In this document: positions 26,930-35,387 of the stretch, piece by piece
How the letters are laid out: the number at the start of each line of letters is the position of its first letter
Numbering within the stretch: position 1 is the first letter of the stretch
NCBI RefSeq assembly: GCF_000285515.1
Contig: NZ_HE610959.1
Location: forward strand, 554,385-618,384
Origin: Paenibacillus senegalensis JC66
Lineage (GTDB): Bacteria; Bacillota; Bacilli; Paenibacillales; NBRC-103111
Length of the DNA stretch: 64,000 nt
Direction of reading: 5' to 3'
Notes under the pieces: model-generated
Told to the model about the DNA's origin: nothing
What the model saw: the letters and a program-made list of their open reading frames with translations, nothing else
Databases searched by the model: none
Translations under genes and position numbers: made by a program

Positions 26930-28009
26930 CTATAATATCAGCAGCTGTTTATCCGACCAGGTCAGTCGCTCCGCTCCGCTGTCAGTGATCAGCACGTCAT
27001 CCTCAATCCGAACCCCGCCAACACCCGGCAAATAAATGCCCGGCTCCACGGTAACGACCATTCCCGGCTGCAGGATTGTGGAGGAATTCATGCTCAAACG
27101 CGGGTCCTCATGTATTTCCATACCGAGTCCGTGTCCAGTAGAATGACCGAAGTGCTCCCCGTACCCGGCTTTGACAATGCGGTCACGCGCCAATGCATCC
27201 GCCTCCCGGCCTGTCATTCCCGGCTTCAGGTTCTCGAGCGCATATTGTTGGGCATCCAATACAATGGCATAGATTTCCTTCAATATATCCGGAGGCGTAC
27301 CCAGGCTGACCGTCCTTGTAATATCGGAGCAATACCCTTTCCAGTAGGCTCCGAAGTCGAGCGTAACCAGTTCACCTGTCCCCAGCAGGCGCTCACTGGC
27401 TACTCCATGCGGAAGTGCCGACCTCTCCCCCGAAGCAACGATAGTATCAAAAGAAGTCGAGATAGCACCGGACTTGCGCACATACATTTCAATTTCCAGC
27501 GCAATATCCCTCTCGGCCACTCCCGGTTTAAGGAACGATTGAATATGGCTGAAGGTTCGGTCCACTAATTCGGCCGCCTCCCGGATAACCGTTATTTCGG
27601 AATCGTCCTTGATGATTCTCAGCGTTTCCACCAAGCCTTGGACTGGCACCCATTCTACAGAGGTTAGCTGACTGCTCCACTGTGCATATTGGGCATAGGA
27701 GATGTGTTCCTGCTCAAACGCAAGCTTTGTAAGCTTCGCAGCAGACAAGTATTGCCCCAAATGCTCCATCAGCCGGTTGCTAAAATCCACAATTTCGAAA
27801 TCCGGTGCTTGCTCGGATGCCTGGGTTGTGTAACGGAAATCAGTCAGAAGCACCGCCCGCTCCTCGGTGACCAGCACATAGCCGGCGCTCCCGGTAAAGC
27901 CGCTTATGTACTTTCGGTTAATGGGGGAGGTAATAAGCAGTGCAGGCACCTCTTGACGCTGCATCTGTTCACGCAAGCGCATCAAGCGGTTGCTGCTGTT
28001 AGTCGTCAT
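26930..28009 (-). CDS. pepP: Xaa-Pro aminopeptidase (M24 family, YqhT-like)
   Basis: Metalloaminopeptidase removing N-terminal residues before proline. A creatinase-like N-domain (about 1-130, SPINRKYISGFTGSAGY) is followed by the pita-bread M24 domain, with metal ligands in VTLDFGAYWKGYCSDITRT (two Asp), GHSTGHGLGMEIHEDP (His), VVTVEPGIYL (Glu) and VRIEDDVLI (Glu). Length 359 is normal. It sits between aroQ and efp; the aroQ stop is 6 bp upstream of its start, so aroQ-pepP-efp is probably one operon. Confidence 0.94.
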   Translation of the reverse strand: MTTNSSNRLMRLREQMQRQEVPALLITSPINRKYISGFTGSAGYVLVTEERAVLLTDFRYTTQASEQAPDFEIVDFSNRLMEHLGQYLSAAKLTKLAFEQEHISYAQYAQWSSQLTSVEWVPVQGLVETLRIIKDDSEITVIREAAELVDRTFSHIQSFLKPGVAERDIALEIEMYVRKSGAISTSFDTIVASGERSALPHGVASERLLGTGELVTLDFGAYWKGYCSDITRTVSLGTPPDILKEIYAIVLDAQQYALENLKPGMTGREADALARDRIVKAGYGEHFGHSTGHGLGMEIHEDPRLSMNSSTILQPGMVVTVEPGIYLPGVGGVRIEDDVLITDSGAERLTWSDKQLLIL

Positions 28010-28015
28010 GACGGA

Positions 28016-28462
28016 TCACCTGGCTTTCTCATGGAAATGTTGATGAAGAGCCAGCAAGCCAAGCTCATAACCATATGCGCCTAAGCCGCATATTTGGCCA
28101 ATGGCTACTGGAGCTATTACGGAAACTTCGCGGAACGGCTCACGCTTGTGAATGTTAGACAAGTGAACTTCAACCACAGGCAAATTCACTGCAGCTATCG
28201 CATCGCGAATCGCATAACTGTAATGAGTAAAGGCACCCGGATTAAACAAGATTCCATCATGCTTGCCATATGCGGCATGAATCCGGTCGATAAGCTCGCC
28301 CTCATGGTTGGACTGGAAAGCTTCCAGCTGAAGTCCGAGCTGTGCTGCCTTCGTCTTTACATTCTGCTCAATCTGAGCAAGTGTTACCGCACCATATACA
28401 CCCGGCTCACGGATTCCCAGCATATTCAGATTAGGTCCGTTCAATAACAAAATAGATTTCAT
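28016..28462 (-). CDS. aroQ: Type II 3-dehydroquinate dehydratase
   Basis: Converts 3-dehydroquinate to 3-dehydroshikimate. 148 residues with [17 protein letters not shown] (catalytic Tyr), [17 protein letters not shown], and [16 protein letters not shown] (catalytic His). The frame is open to 28513, but GGTGGGG before ATG 28462 gives the standard N-terminus [11 protein letters not shown]. Confidence 0.96.
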   Translation of the reverse strand: MKSILLLNGPNLNMLGIREPGVYGAVTLAQIEQNVKTKAAQLGLQLEAFQSNHEGELIDRIHAAYGKHDGILFNPGAFTHYSYAIRDAIAAVNLPVVEVHLSNIHKREPFREVSVIAPVAIGQICGLGAYGYELGLLALHQHFHEKAR

Positions 28463-28671
28463 ATTTACGTATCCCCACCAGTTTATGCCTTCATAACTTA
28501 GACATTTTACCATATAATAAGCGGGTTTGAGAATAGCTTTTGCCCGCTTTTCCCTAGGGCAATCGTGCTCCTTCCCTAGTATGCGCCTTTTCTGCTGATG
28601 TAAACAGTGGCTTTCCTATAGGATTTCCGATAGAATAGAAAAAAAGATTACCAACTTGAGAAGGTGAATGG

Positions 28672-29619
28672 ATGTCATCACAAAAAGATTTAAAGCTCTA
28701 TGGGGGACAGGCTGTCATGGAAGGGGTTATGTTTGCCGGCAAGACAGTCCATGTTACAGCCGTACGCAGAAAAAACAACGAGTTATCCTTTCTGGAGGTT
28801 CCACGCGAGGAAGAGGCCCGCTGGCTTCAAATTGCGAAAAAGATTCCTTTTCTCCGGGGAATTGTAGCGATTCTGCAGTCGTCCATCAATGGAACCCGTC
28901 ATCTTAATTTTTCAGCTGAAGTTTACGCGGAGGAAGAGGGCGGCGAAGAGGAGAAGGCTAAGGAGGATGCCAAGCCAACCCTCGGCGAAAGGATGACGCT
29001 TGTCTTGGGTCTAGCTTTTGTTGCGGTTCTCTCCTTTGTATTCGGCAAGCTGGTCTTCACGGTGGTCCCGGCTGTGATCGAGCATGCCTTGTTTGGAAGT
29101 TTGTTCGAGAATCAAATCCTCCACAATATAATAGAAGGAATTATTAAAATTATATTTTTGGTGGCTTACATTTACTTTTTATCGTTAACCCCGGTTATCC
29201 GCAGACTGTTTCAATATCACGGAGCCGAGCATAAGGTTATTAGCGCTTATGAAGCCGGTGTCCCTTTAACTGTAGAAAATGTGCAAAAGTTCAGCACTCT
29301 GCATTACCGCTGCGGCAGCAGTTTTATGGTTTTGACCGTCCTTATTGGCGTCGTCATATACTCTTTCATGACCTATGATACTTTATGGGACCGGGTATGG
29401 CAGAGAATCATTCTGCTTCCAGTCGTCATCGGGGTATCTTATGAAGCGCTTCGTGTGACGAATGCCATGCGTGACGTTCCCTTGCTGAAATATTTGGGCT
29501 ATCCGGGATTATGGCTGCAGCTGCTGACAACCAAGAAGCCGACCGATGACCAGGTAGAGGTTTCCCTCGCATCATTCAACCGGATGCGGGAAATTGACGA
29601 GCAATCTCTCAAAAGTTAA
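28672..29619 (+). CDS. yqhQ: YqhQ family (DUF1385) membrane protein
   Basis: 315 residues: a soluble N-terminal part with YGGQAVMEGVMFAG, an acidic stretch (about 84-100), four or more membrane helices and the highly conserved QYHGAEHKVISAYE and LHYRCGSSFMVLT motifs. The His, Glu and Cys residues suggest a metal site or enzyme, but no activity is known to me. AGAAGGTGA precedes ATG 28672. It is divergent from aroQ, as in Bacillus. Confidence 0.92.
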   Translation: MSSQKDLKLYGGQAVMEGVMFAGKTVHVTAVRRKNNELSFLEVPREEEARWLQIAKKIPFLRGIVAILQSSINGTRHLNFSAEVYAEEEGGEEEKAKEDAKPTLGERMTLVLGLAFVAVLSFVFGKLVFTVVPAVIEHALFGSLFENQILHNIIEGIIKIIFLVAYIYFLSLTPVIRRLFQYHGAEHKVISAYEAGVPLTVENVQKFSTLHYRCGSSFMVLTVLIGVVIYSFMTYDTLWDRVWQRIILLPVVIGVSYEALRVTNAMRDVPLLKYLGYPGLWLQLLTTKKPTDDQVEVSLASFNRMREIDEQSLKS

Positions 29620-29644
29620 CTGTCCTGAAGAAAGGGGAACGCTG

Positions 29645-29947
29645 ATGAGAAGTCGATTCTCAATCGCCATGTATGTCATTATTGCGCTCTTCATAATCGG
29701 AGTGTTAACCAGTCTGTTTAGAAACCCTGGGCAGTTTTTGCTTCCTGTCATTCTGTTTGCCGTTATTTTTTATTTGTACAAATTTCCGCCTTCCTGGCTG
29801 CGACAGGCAGTCCGCCGTGGCGGCGGACGCTTCACTCCCCCGCCCCCTGCCAAACGAACCAAACCAGCCAAGCGCAGAAAGACGCCCTTTCGGGTAATCC
29901 CCGGAAACAAGCGGGACCCGGATGATGAGCCGCCCCGCTACCATTAA
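29645..29947 (+). CDS. Small membrane protein with basic proline-rich tail
   Basis: 100 residues with two membrane helices (about 6-22 and 30-45), then a strongly basic segment with PPPPAKRTKPAKRRKTP and an acidic end. I do not recognise a family. AAAGGGG precedes ATG 29645, 25 bp after yqhQ, so it is cotranscribed with yqhQ. It converges on the patatin gene. Confidence 0.7.
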   Translation: MRSRFSIAMYVIIALFIIGVLTSLFRNPGQFLLPVILFAVIFYLYKFPPSWLRQAVRRGGGRFTPPPPAKRTKPAKRRKTPFRVIPGNKRDPDDEPPRYH

Positions 29948-29949
29948 CT

Positions 29950-30019
29950 AACGCTGGGCCATTAACCTGGCTGCGACTTTAATCAACGCTCTGCCATTGC
30001 CCTGGCTGCGACCTTCATG
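29950..30019. repeat. 35-bp tandem duplication at the 3' end of yqhO
   Basis: The stretch containing CCTGGCTGCGAC and AACGCT occurs twice at 35-bp offset (29950- and 29985-). Read on the minus strand both copies would encode KVAAR..MA.R and a stop, but the second is out of frame. Confidence 0.6.
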
Positions 30020-30966
30020 GCTTTACACTTTTCCAGATAGCTTTCGTAAGACCATTTATCCAAAAACTTAGCTGCAGCTTTTTGGCCTGCCTCGTAGAGA
30101 GCCAGGCTTTTTTCTTTGGATAAATCAAATTCTGTCGTATGAACATCCAGCGTAGGAATCTTAATCGTACGAAACGCCTTGTGCTCCTCTATGTAGCGTT
30201 CATCGTGGGCATCCATCATCGTTGAAAACAAGGCTTGCAGCATCGTTAACGGGCCGATAATTTTATTGCCTTCGTGCCCCCCTCTACCTACTAATTGAAA
30301 GCCCAAGGTAGGCAAAGGTCTCGCCCCCTGTTCCCAGCGCTGTTTTTGATCAAAGATCCATAATGGAAAGTTGCTTAACAATCCCCCATCGACAATATGC
30401 ACAAACTGATCGGAAAAAGACTCACCTTTGCGTCTGGGAGCATTTTTGCGGATGATGACCGGTTCGAAAAAGTAAGGAATACTGGTGCTCATCCTGACAG
30501 CTTTCGCCACCGTCAAGTGCTCCGGCTGGATGCCATAGCGGGCGATATCATCAGGAAGAACCAGCAGACGTCCCATCGTAATGTCAGAAGCAATAATTTT
30601 CAATTGCCCTTTACGGAGGTCACCGAATGTCCGGATCCCTTTCGCCAGCAAAAGCTTGTAAATCCATTGCTCCAGTTCCTCTCCGGCATACAGTCCCTTT
30701 TTAATAAACAGCCGGAAGACCGGACCTACCCATTTGACCTGATGAATCCAGCTCTTTTTCAGGAACCGCTGAAACGGAGTGTTCATGATAATGGTTTTCA
30801 TATCATTCCCTGTATAACCGGCAGCCAACAAAGAAGCAACTATTGAGCCGGAGGAAGTACCGGCTACCTGGTGAAAATCCACCCCTCTTTTTTCGGCTTC
30901 GCTAACCGCCCCCGCCAGGCCAATGGCCTTCACTCCACCGCCTTCAAATACTGCATTCACCCGCAT
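29983..30966 (-). CDS. yqhO: Patatin-like phospholipase (YqhO-like)
   Basis: 327 residues. The oxyanion loop FEGGGVKAIGLAGAV, the nucleophile elbow GTSSGS (Ser) and the catalytic DGGLLSNFPL (Asp) make the Ser-Asp dyad of patatin phospholipases. SIPYFFEPV is also conserved. ATG 30966 is preceded by GGAGG and AGG; an upstream in-frame ATG at 30996 has no ribosome binding site. The C-terminal 35 bp are tandemly duplicated beyond the stop codon. Confidence 0.9.
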   Translation of the reverse strand: MRVNAVFEGGGVKAIGLAGAVSEAEKRGVDFHQVAGTSSGSIVASLLAAGYTGNDMKTIIMNTPFQRFLKKSWIHQVKWVGPVFRLFIKKGLYAGEELEQWIYKLLLAKGIRTFGDLRKGQLKIIASDITMGRLLVLPDDIARYGIQPEHLTVAKAVRMSTSIPYFFEPVIIRKNAPRRKGESFSDQFVHIVDGGLLSNFPLWIFDQKQRWEQGARPLPTLGFQLVGRGGHEGNKIIGPLTMLQALFSTMMDAHDERYIEEHKAFRTIKIPTLDVHTTEFDLSKEKSLALYEAGQKAAAKFLDKWSYESYLEKCKAMKVAARAMAER

Positions 30967-31077
30967 AGCCAGCCTGCCTCCCTGCTCATTTTTCACTTTG
31001 TTGTTAAGCTGAAATCGTTCTTATATTTATGAGCAAAGGGAATGTCCTTATGTGGTTATAAATAAATTTAACTTGGG

Positions 31078-31161
31078 CAATCGGGCAAATAAGTCTTTGG
31101 AAAACTTCCCGTCCCGCATTCTGGGGACACGCAGGGTCAACTTGCCAATACGGGTACTGAG
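31078..31161 (-). pseudogene. Remnant of a Mutator/IS256-type transposase
   Basis: About 28 codons read LSTRIGKLTLRVPRMRDGKF followed by SKDLFARL, which resembles the conserved VGxLxLRVPRxRDGxF.xxLFxRY motif of IS256-family transposases. The frame continues on both sides with unrelated residues, and nothing else of the element is recognisable. It is a decayed scrap with no activity. Confidence 0.5.
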
Positions 31162-31221
31162 CTGATGAGGGTACGTCCCACATCGACCCCGCTTTTTCCT
31201 GAAAAAGCCGATGCACAAATA

Positions 31222-31260
31222 AGGTTGGACGGGAATACCACATTCATTCCGGTCCAACCT
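31222..31260. repeat. Strong 15-bp inverted repeat beside the transposase remnant
   Basis: AGGTTGGACGGGAAT and ATTCCGGTCCAACCT pair with one mismatch over a 9-nt loop. A second small hairpin (GCTTTTTC/GAAAAAGC) lies at about 31191-31208. They may be ends or internal structure of a lost mobile element. Together with the transposase scrap and the 41-bp repeats they occupy the otherwise gene-free stretch 31,000-31,590. Confidence 0.55.
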
Positions 31261-31380
31261 CAATAGCCAGGTGCTTATTAAGAGCCCTAGTTTTCCATTC
31301 CAGAGCCTAAGAACTCCCGCATACATTCCGCACCCGCTCGCTCTGCGGGGCGATTGTACGTGACACGACATGCCCTAATT

Positions 31381-31530
31381 TCTTTCAAGGGTCCAGGAAC
31401 TCGTGACACCTCACATGCTCCTTTGTTTCTTTCCCAGCTCCTAGAAACTTACGAGACTATCCTTTGTTTCCTTCCCAAGGCCTAGAAACTTACGAGACTG
31501 TCCTTTGTTTTCGTCAATTCCAGGCCTTGG
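31381..31530. repeat. 41-bp tandem repeat array
   Basis: TCCTTTGTTT starts at 31421, 31462 and 31503, exactly 41 bp apart. The first two units share CTAGAAACTTACGAGACT; the third is cut short and diverged, and a degenerate partial copy lies at 31381-31420. It is non-coding and located upstream of the mntR 3' end. Confidence 0.75.
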
Positions 31531-31598
31531 CACTTTTGAACAGCCTTAGTTTTCAGCATATTTGTTATGACTTGTCCCCTATGAGATAACGAAAATGG

Positions 31599-32021
31599 TT
31601 ATTCTGATTCAAGTTCACTGCGGATTTTGCGTAATTGCTCTAGTGCTTCCGGATGGCGATGAAAGTATTCCACCAGCGTTTCGATACATGTTATGGAATC
31701 CCAGCTCAAATGATGCTCTATCCCTTCAACGTCACTGTAGATATTCTCCTCCTGCACTCCAATAACCGTTAAAAAATCTTCAAGCAAATGGTGCCGATCC
31801 ATTAAGCGTTTCCCCATCTTTTTCCCTTTGGGAGTAAGAATGAGTCCGCGGTATTTCTCATAAATCAGATAGTTGTCTTTATCCAGCTTCTGAATCATTT
31901 TCGTGACCGAGGAAGGATGGACTTCCAACCCTTCAGCAATATCGGATACCCGGGCGTATCCTTTTTCATCTATTAATTTGTATATTCTTTCCAAATAATC
32001 TTCCATACTGGGTGTAGCCAT
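31599..32021 (-). CDS. mntR: MntR, manganese-responsive transcriptional regulator
   Basis: DtxR-family repressor of manganese uptake. The 140 residues align closely with B. subtilis MntR: metal ligands D8, E11 and H77 are at identical positions, and the [10 protein letters not shown] motif supplies the later Glu/His ligands. The winged helix contains [15 protein letters not shown]. There is no SH3 domain, as in MntR. It is divergent from splB across a 300-bp region with a 15-bp palindrome. Confidence 0.96.
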   Translation of the reverse strand: MATPSMEDYLERIYKLIDEKGYARVSDIAEGLEVHPSSVTKMIQKLDKDNYLIYEKYRGLILTPKGKKMGKRLMDRHHLLEDFLTVIGVQEENIYSDVEGIEHHLSWDSITCIETLVEYFHRHPEALEQLRKIRSELESE

Positions 32022-32127
32022 CCGGTTCCCTCCTAAAGATTAGCCTTACACATAACCGTAGACGGAAAAAACATCTCCGCCAGGCGAACTCGCGACAATT
32101 CTTCTCGTGCTCCGTTCTTATGTACTC

Positions 32128-32142
32128 TAGTTATGATAACTA
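32128..32142. promoter_or_regulatory. 15-bp palindrome in the mntR-splB divergent region
   Basis: TAGTTATGATAACTA is a perfect odd palindrome. On the minus strand a TTGACC about 17 bp upstream of TAACTA could make an mntR promoter with the palindrome over its -10. The binding factor is unknown. No convincing sigma-G promoter for splB was found in the rest of this 300-bp gap. Confidence 0.4.
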
Positions 32143-32322
32143 ATTAAACCGGTCAAAGCAAGCATTAGCCTTGTGTGACAAGGAATTAAAGAAAATTTAC
32201 CAGACTTTCGGGAAGGCGTCCGAGGAATCCTAACTGTATGAATTTAAAATCACAACTGCCTTTACTAATATTAGCAGCCAAGGCTCACGTTTATTATTAA
32301 TTACCAGGAGGAACCTCAACCT

Positions 32323-33381
32323 ATGGTCACCCAAACTGCTCCTTCTCCAAGAACAACAAAGGTGTTTAAACCCGAGCTTGTTTATTTTGAGCCATCCGCT
32401 CTCGATTATCCCAAAGGTCAGAAAATTATGGAGTGGGCCAAAAAAGAAGGTCTGCCCATTCGCATGACCAGCTCGCATAACCGCATTACCAATCTCCCCG
32501 GAGAGACCGATTTACAAAAATATCGCATGGCCAAAAATACGCTGGTCGTTGGTTTGCGCAAAACATTAACCTTTGATCAATCGAAGCCGTCTGCCGAATA
32601 CGCTATCCCTATTGCAACTGGATGCATGGCGCACTGCCATTACTGCTATCTGCAAACCACCCTGGGTGCAAAGCCCTACATCCGTGTGTATGTAAACATG
32701 GACGATATTCTTCAATCGGCGAAACGATATATAGATGAACGGGCTCCGGAGATCACCCGGTTTGAAGCGGCTTGTACTTCAGATCCGTTAGGCCTGGAGC
32801 ATATCAGCGGATCTTTAGCGGAGCTGATCACGTTTATGGCAGATGAGCCCTACGGCCGCTTGAGATTTGTCAGTAAATTTCATCACGTTGAGCCGATTCT
32901 CGGCTTGAAGCACAATGGACATACACGAGTAAGATTCAGTGTGAATGCCGATTATGTTATCCGCAATTTCGAGCCGGGGACATCTACCTTTAACGAACGA
33001 ATTGAAGCCGCTGGGAAGATTGCCCGCGCCGGCTATCCGCTGGGCTTCATCATTGCCCCAATCCTGTGGCACGAAGGCTGGGAAGAAGGATATACCGAGC
33101 TATTGGCCAAGATCAAGCAGTCTCTTCCCCAGGAAGCTCTTTCTGATCTTACCTTTGAATTAATCCAGCACCGCTATACCAAAACAGCGAAAAAAGTCAT
33201 TTTACAGCGCTATCCTAAAACAAAGCTGGAGATGGATGAAGAAAAACGGAAATACAAATGGGGCCGCTGGGGCCAGGGCAAGTATGTGTACCCCGACGAA
33301 CAAGCGACCGCACTTAGAGAGCATATTACGGAACAAATATTTGAGCACTTCCCGGAAGCGACAATCGACTATTTTACTTAA
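32323..33381 (+). CDS. splB: Spore photoproduct lyase
   Basis: Radical SAM enzyme that reverses the thymine dimer spore photoproduct during germination. Seen: the CxxxCxxC cluster in GCMAHCHYCY (about residue 100), the catalytic hydrogen-donor Cys in FEAACTSDPLG, and the conserved VRFSVNADYVIRNFEPGT and RYTKTAKKVILQRYPKT. 352 residues, versus 342 in B. subtilis. AGGAGG is upstream of ATG 32323. There is no splA in the window. Confidence 0.96.
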   Translation: MVTQTAPSPRTTKVFKPELVYFEPSALDYPKGQKIMEWAKKEGLPIRMTSSHNRITNLPGETDLQKYRMAKNTLVVGLRKTLTFDQSKPSAEYAIPIATGCMAHCHYCYLQTTLGAKPYIRVYVNMDDILQSAKRYIDERAPEITRFEAACTSDPLGLEHISGSLAELITFMADEPYGRLRFVSKFHHVEPILGLKHNGHTRVRFSVNADYVIRNFEPGTSTFNERIEAAGKIARAGYPLGFIIAPILWHEGWEEGYTELLAKIKQSLPQEALSDLTFELIQHRYTKTAKKVILQRYPKTKLEMDEEKRKYKWGRWGQGKYVYPDEQATALREHITEQIFEHFPEATIDYFT

Positions 33382-33422
33382 ATTTCTAGATCACTGCCAG
33401 CTTAGGGACTGTGCTTGGTTTT

Positions 33423-34229
33423 TTAAACCGAGCGCCGTCCCATCCGCAAGAGAAGCATTGCGATCAGAATGACGATTTGCAGCAGCACAATGGAAGAGCC
33501 TGGAGCCAGATTCCAGACACCAGCCGCAGTCAGCCCCGCAATGACAGCTATTTCAGAGAAAATCACCGCCATAATAACGGAATTTTTAAAGCTGCGGGCT
33601 ACAGCTAGACTGGCGGCCACCGGGATCGTTAGCAGCGAAGATACGAGCAACGCTCCCACTATTTGAATGGAGATACTTATGACAAGCGCTGTCAGCATTG
33701 TGATCAGGATGTTGTAAAACTTCACGGGAAGTCCGCTGACTGCGGCTGCTTCTTCGTCAAAAAACATGAGAAACAGCTCTTTGAAATTAATCAGTACGAC
33801 CGCTGCAATAATGAAGGAAACGATGACCACCAGCAGCAAGTCGAAACGATCCAAGGTATAAATGCTGCCGAACAAATAGCTGGTTACACGCTCATTAAAT
33901 CCCCTGCCCAACGTAAACAAAAAAGTGGCCAGTGCAATTCCGCCTGACATGATAATGGCAATAGACAGCTCCGCGTACGTTTTATAGGCCTTTCTGAACC
34001 ACTCAATTGCGAAAGAAGCCAACAGCGCTACCAAGAGCCCCACAAAGAATGGATATATATTGATTAAAAAGCCTAAGGCAACCCCTGCTATGGAAACGTG
34101 AGACAGTGCATCACCAATCATCGATAAGCGTCTCAACACAAGAAAAATGCCCATCAATGGGGCCGTAATTCCAATAATCATTCCCCCAAGGAGAGCCCTT
34201 TGAAAAAAAGGTTCAAGAAAAATGTCCAC
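33423..34229 (-). CDS. znuB: Zinc ABC transporter permease
   Basis: Integral membrane subunit of an ABC-3 family metal importer, about eight membrane helices, 268 residues. Conserved LLGGMIIGITAPLMGIFLVLRRLS at the N-terminus (split here) and GDALSHVSIAGVALG, the loop contacting the ATPase. Start GTG 34229 after GAGGCGAG; the open frame to 34286 lacks a ribosome binding site. It is last in the order znuA-znuC-znuB. Confidence 0.92.
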   Translation of the reverse strand: MDIFLEPFFQRALLGGMIIGITAPLMGIFLVLRRLSMIGDALSHVSIAGVALGFLINIYPFFVGLLVALLASFAIEWFRKAYKTYAELSIAIIMSGGIALATFLFTLGRGFNERVTSYLFGSIYTLDRFDLLLVVIVSFIIAAVVLINFKELFLMFFDEEAAAVSGLPVKFYNILITMLTALVISISIQIVGALLVSSLLTIPVAASLAVARSFKNSVIMAVIFSEIAVIAGLTAAGVWNLAPGSSIVLLQIVILIAMLLLRMGRRSV

Positions 34230-34292
34230 AAGCTCGCCTCTTCCTGCTTCTGCATTTGCATTAATTCGAACGGGTCTACCCGACACCCGTCA

Positions 34293-35123
34293 TTATTTCA
34301 TCTTAATTAGTTCGTTCTCATCTAATAGCCCTGGCCTGCTTCCATTTTGTTCGGCGGCCTGTTGTTGATCGGCTAATGCATGCACGAGCCCCGGAACCTC
34401 ACAATCCTCCGGATTATGGGTATGGCGAATATAAAAGTTTAATTTCCCGGCTTGGTAAGCTGCTTCGGAGCCAAGGTATGACTGCATCATTTCCATATCA
34501 TGGGAGACCATGAGGAAGGTGATATCATGACGCTCATGCATGTGTCGAATCAGCTGAATAAAGCTGTCCTGAGTCTGCCTGTCTATTCCGACAGTAGGCT
34601 CGTCAAGAATGAGCAGATCCGGCCGGTTAATAAAGGCTCTCGCCAAAAAAGCCCTTTGCTGCTGTCCCCCGGAGAGCTGTCCGATTTTACGGTCAGCCAA
34701 ATCAGCAATATTCATTGTTCTCAGAGCCTCGTCACACTTTTGATGATCCTGCTTAGTCAAGCGTTTAAAGAGCTTCTTGCGGCCATATAAGCCGGACAGC
34801 ACAACTTCCTTAACCGTAGCCGGAAACAGCGGGTTAAATGAATTAGTTTGCGGTACATAACCAATTCTTTCCCAGTCTTTAAATTGCGACAATGGCTCGC
34901 CAAACAGCTTGATTTGGCCGCTCGAAGGCTTAATGAGGCCGACGATCATTTTTAGTAGCGTCGTTTTTCCCGCACCGTTAGCCCCCACTATCCCGACAAA
35001 GTCTCTCTGCTGGATTTGCAGATCCAAATTGCGGATAACTTCGTTCCGGTTGTAAGCAAACGTCAACTGGCTGATTTCAACGACGTTATCATGACACGGG
35101 CTTCTATCCACTGCTGTAACCAT
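34293..35123 (-). CDS. znuC: Zinc ABC transporter ATP-binding protein
   Basis: ABC ATPase: Walker A GANGAGKTTLLK, Q-loop IGYVPQTNSF, signature LSGGQQQRAFLARA, Walker B DLLILDEPTVGID and a switch His in MVSHDM. The C-terminal extension (about 225-276) has several His and Asp residues. 276 residues; AAAGGGG precedes ATG 35123. It has its own leader with a promoter and hairpin. Confidence 0.93.
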   Translation of the reverse strand: MVTAVDRSPCHDNVVEISQLTFAYNRNEVIRNLDLQIQQRDFVGIVGANGAGKTTLLKMIVGLIKPSSGQIKLFGEPLSQFKDWERIGYVPQTNSFNPLFPATVKEVVLSGLYGRKKLFKRLTKQDHQKCDEALRTMNIADLADRKIGQLSGGQQQRAFLARAFINRPDLLILDEPTVGIDRQTQDSFIQLIRHMHERHDITFLMVSHDMEMMQSYLGSEAAYQAGKLNFYIRHTHNPEDCEVPGLVHALADQQQAAEQNGSRPGLLDENELIKMK

Positions 35124-35152
35124 AACGAAAACCCCTTTATTTTACGCCTGAT

Positions 35153-35247
35153 GGGACAGCAGCTTCACCTTTCGCGAAGCAGCTGTCCCATGCATAATAT
35201 CCGCATACTGCAGATTAAGTATAATATACAACTTCTTTATTGTACAA
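35153..35247 (-). promoter_or_regulatory. Putative promoter and 5' hairpin of znuCB
   Basis: On the minus strand TTGTAC (35247-35242), an 18-bp spacer and TATACT (35223-35218) form a plausible sigma-A promoter inside the 264-bp znuA-znuC gap. Between it and znuC the arms GGGACAGCAGCTTC and GAAGCAGCTGTCCC (35153-35166, 35176-35189, two mismatches) make a long leader hairpin. Further hairpins (35279-35300, 35320-35370 region) lie closer to the znuA end and may end the znuA transcript. Confidence 0.45.
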
Positions 35248-35387
35248 ATGAAGCTTCTGCATTTGGGGTAAATCCGGGTGGCCGGACCAAGCGGCCAGCC
35301 TTAACTCAAAGCTGTCTGCCCTTCTCTTTTCCTGCAGCATTAGAGAAAACAGTTAGGGCAGCCCGGAATCCGCAATGCAAAACTGCT

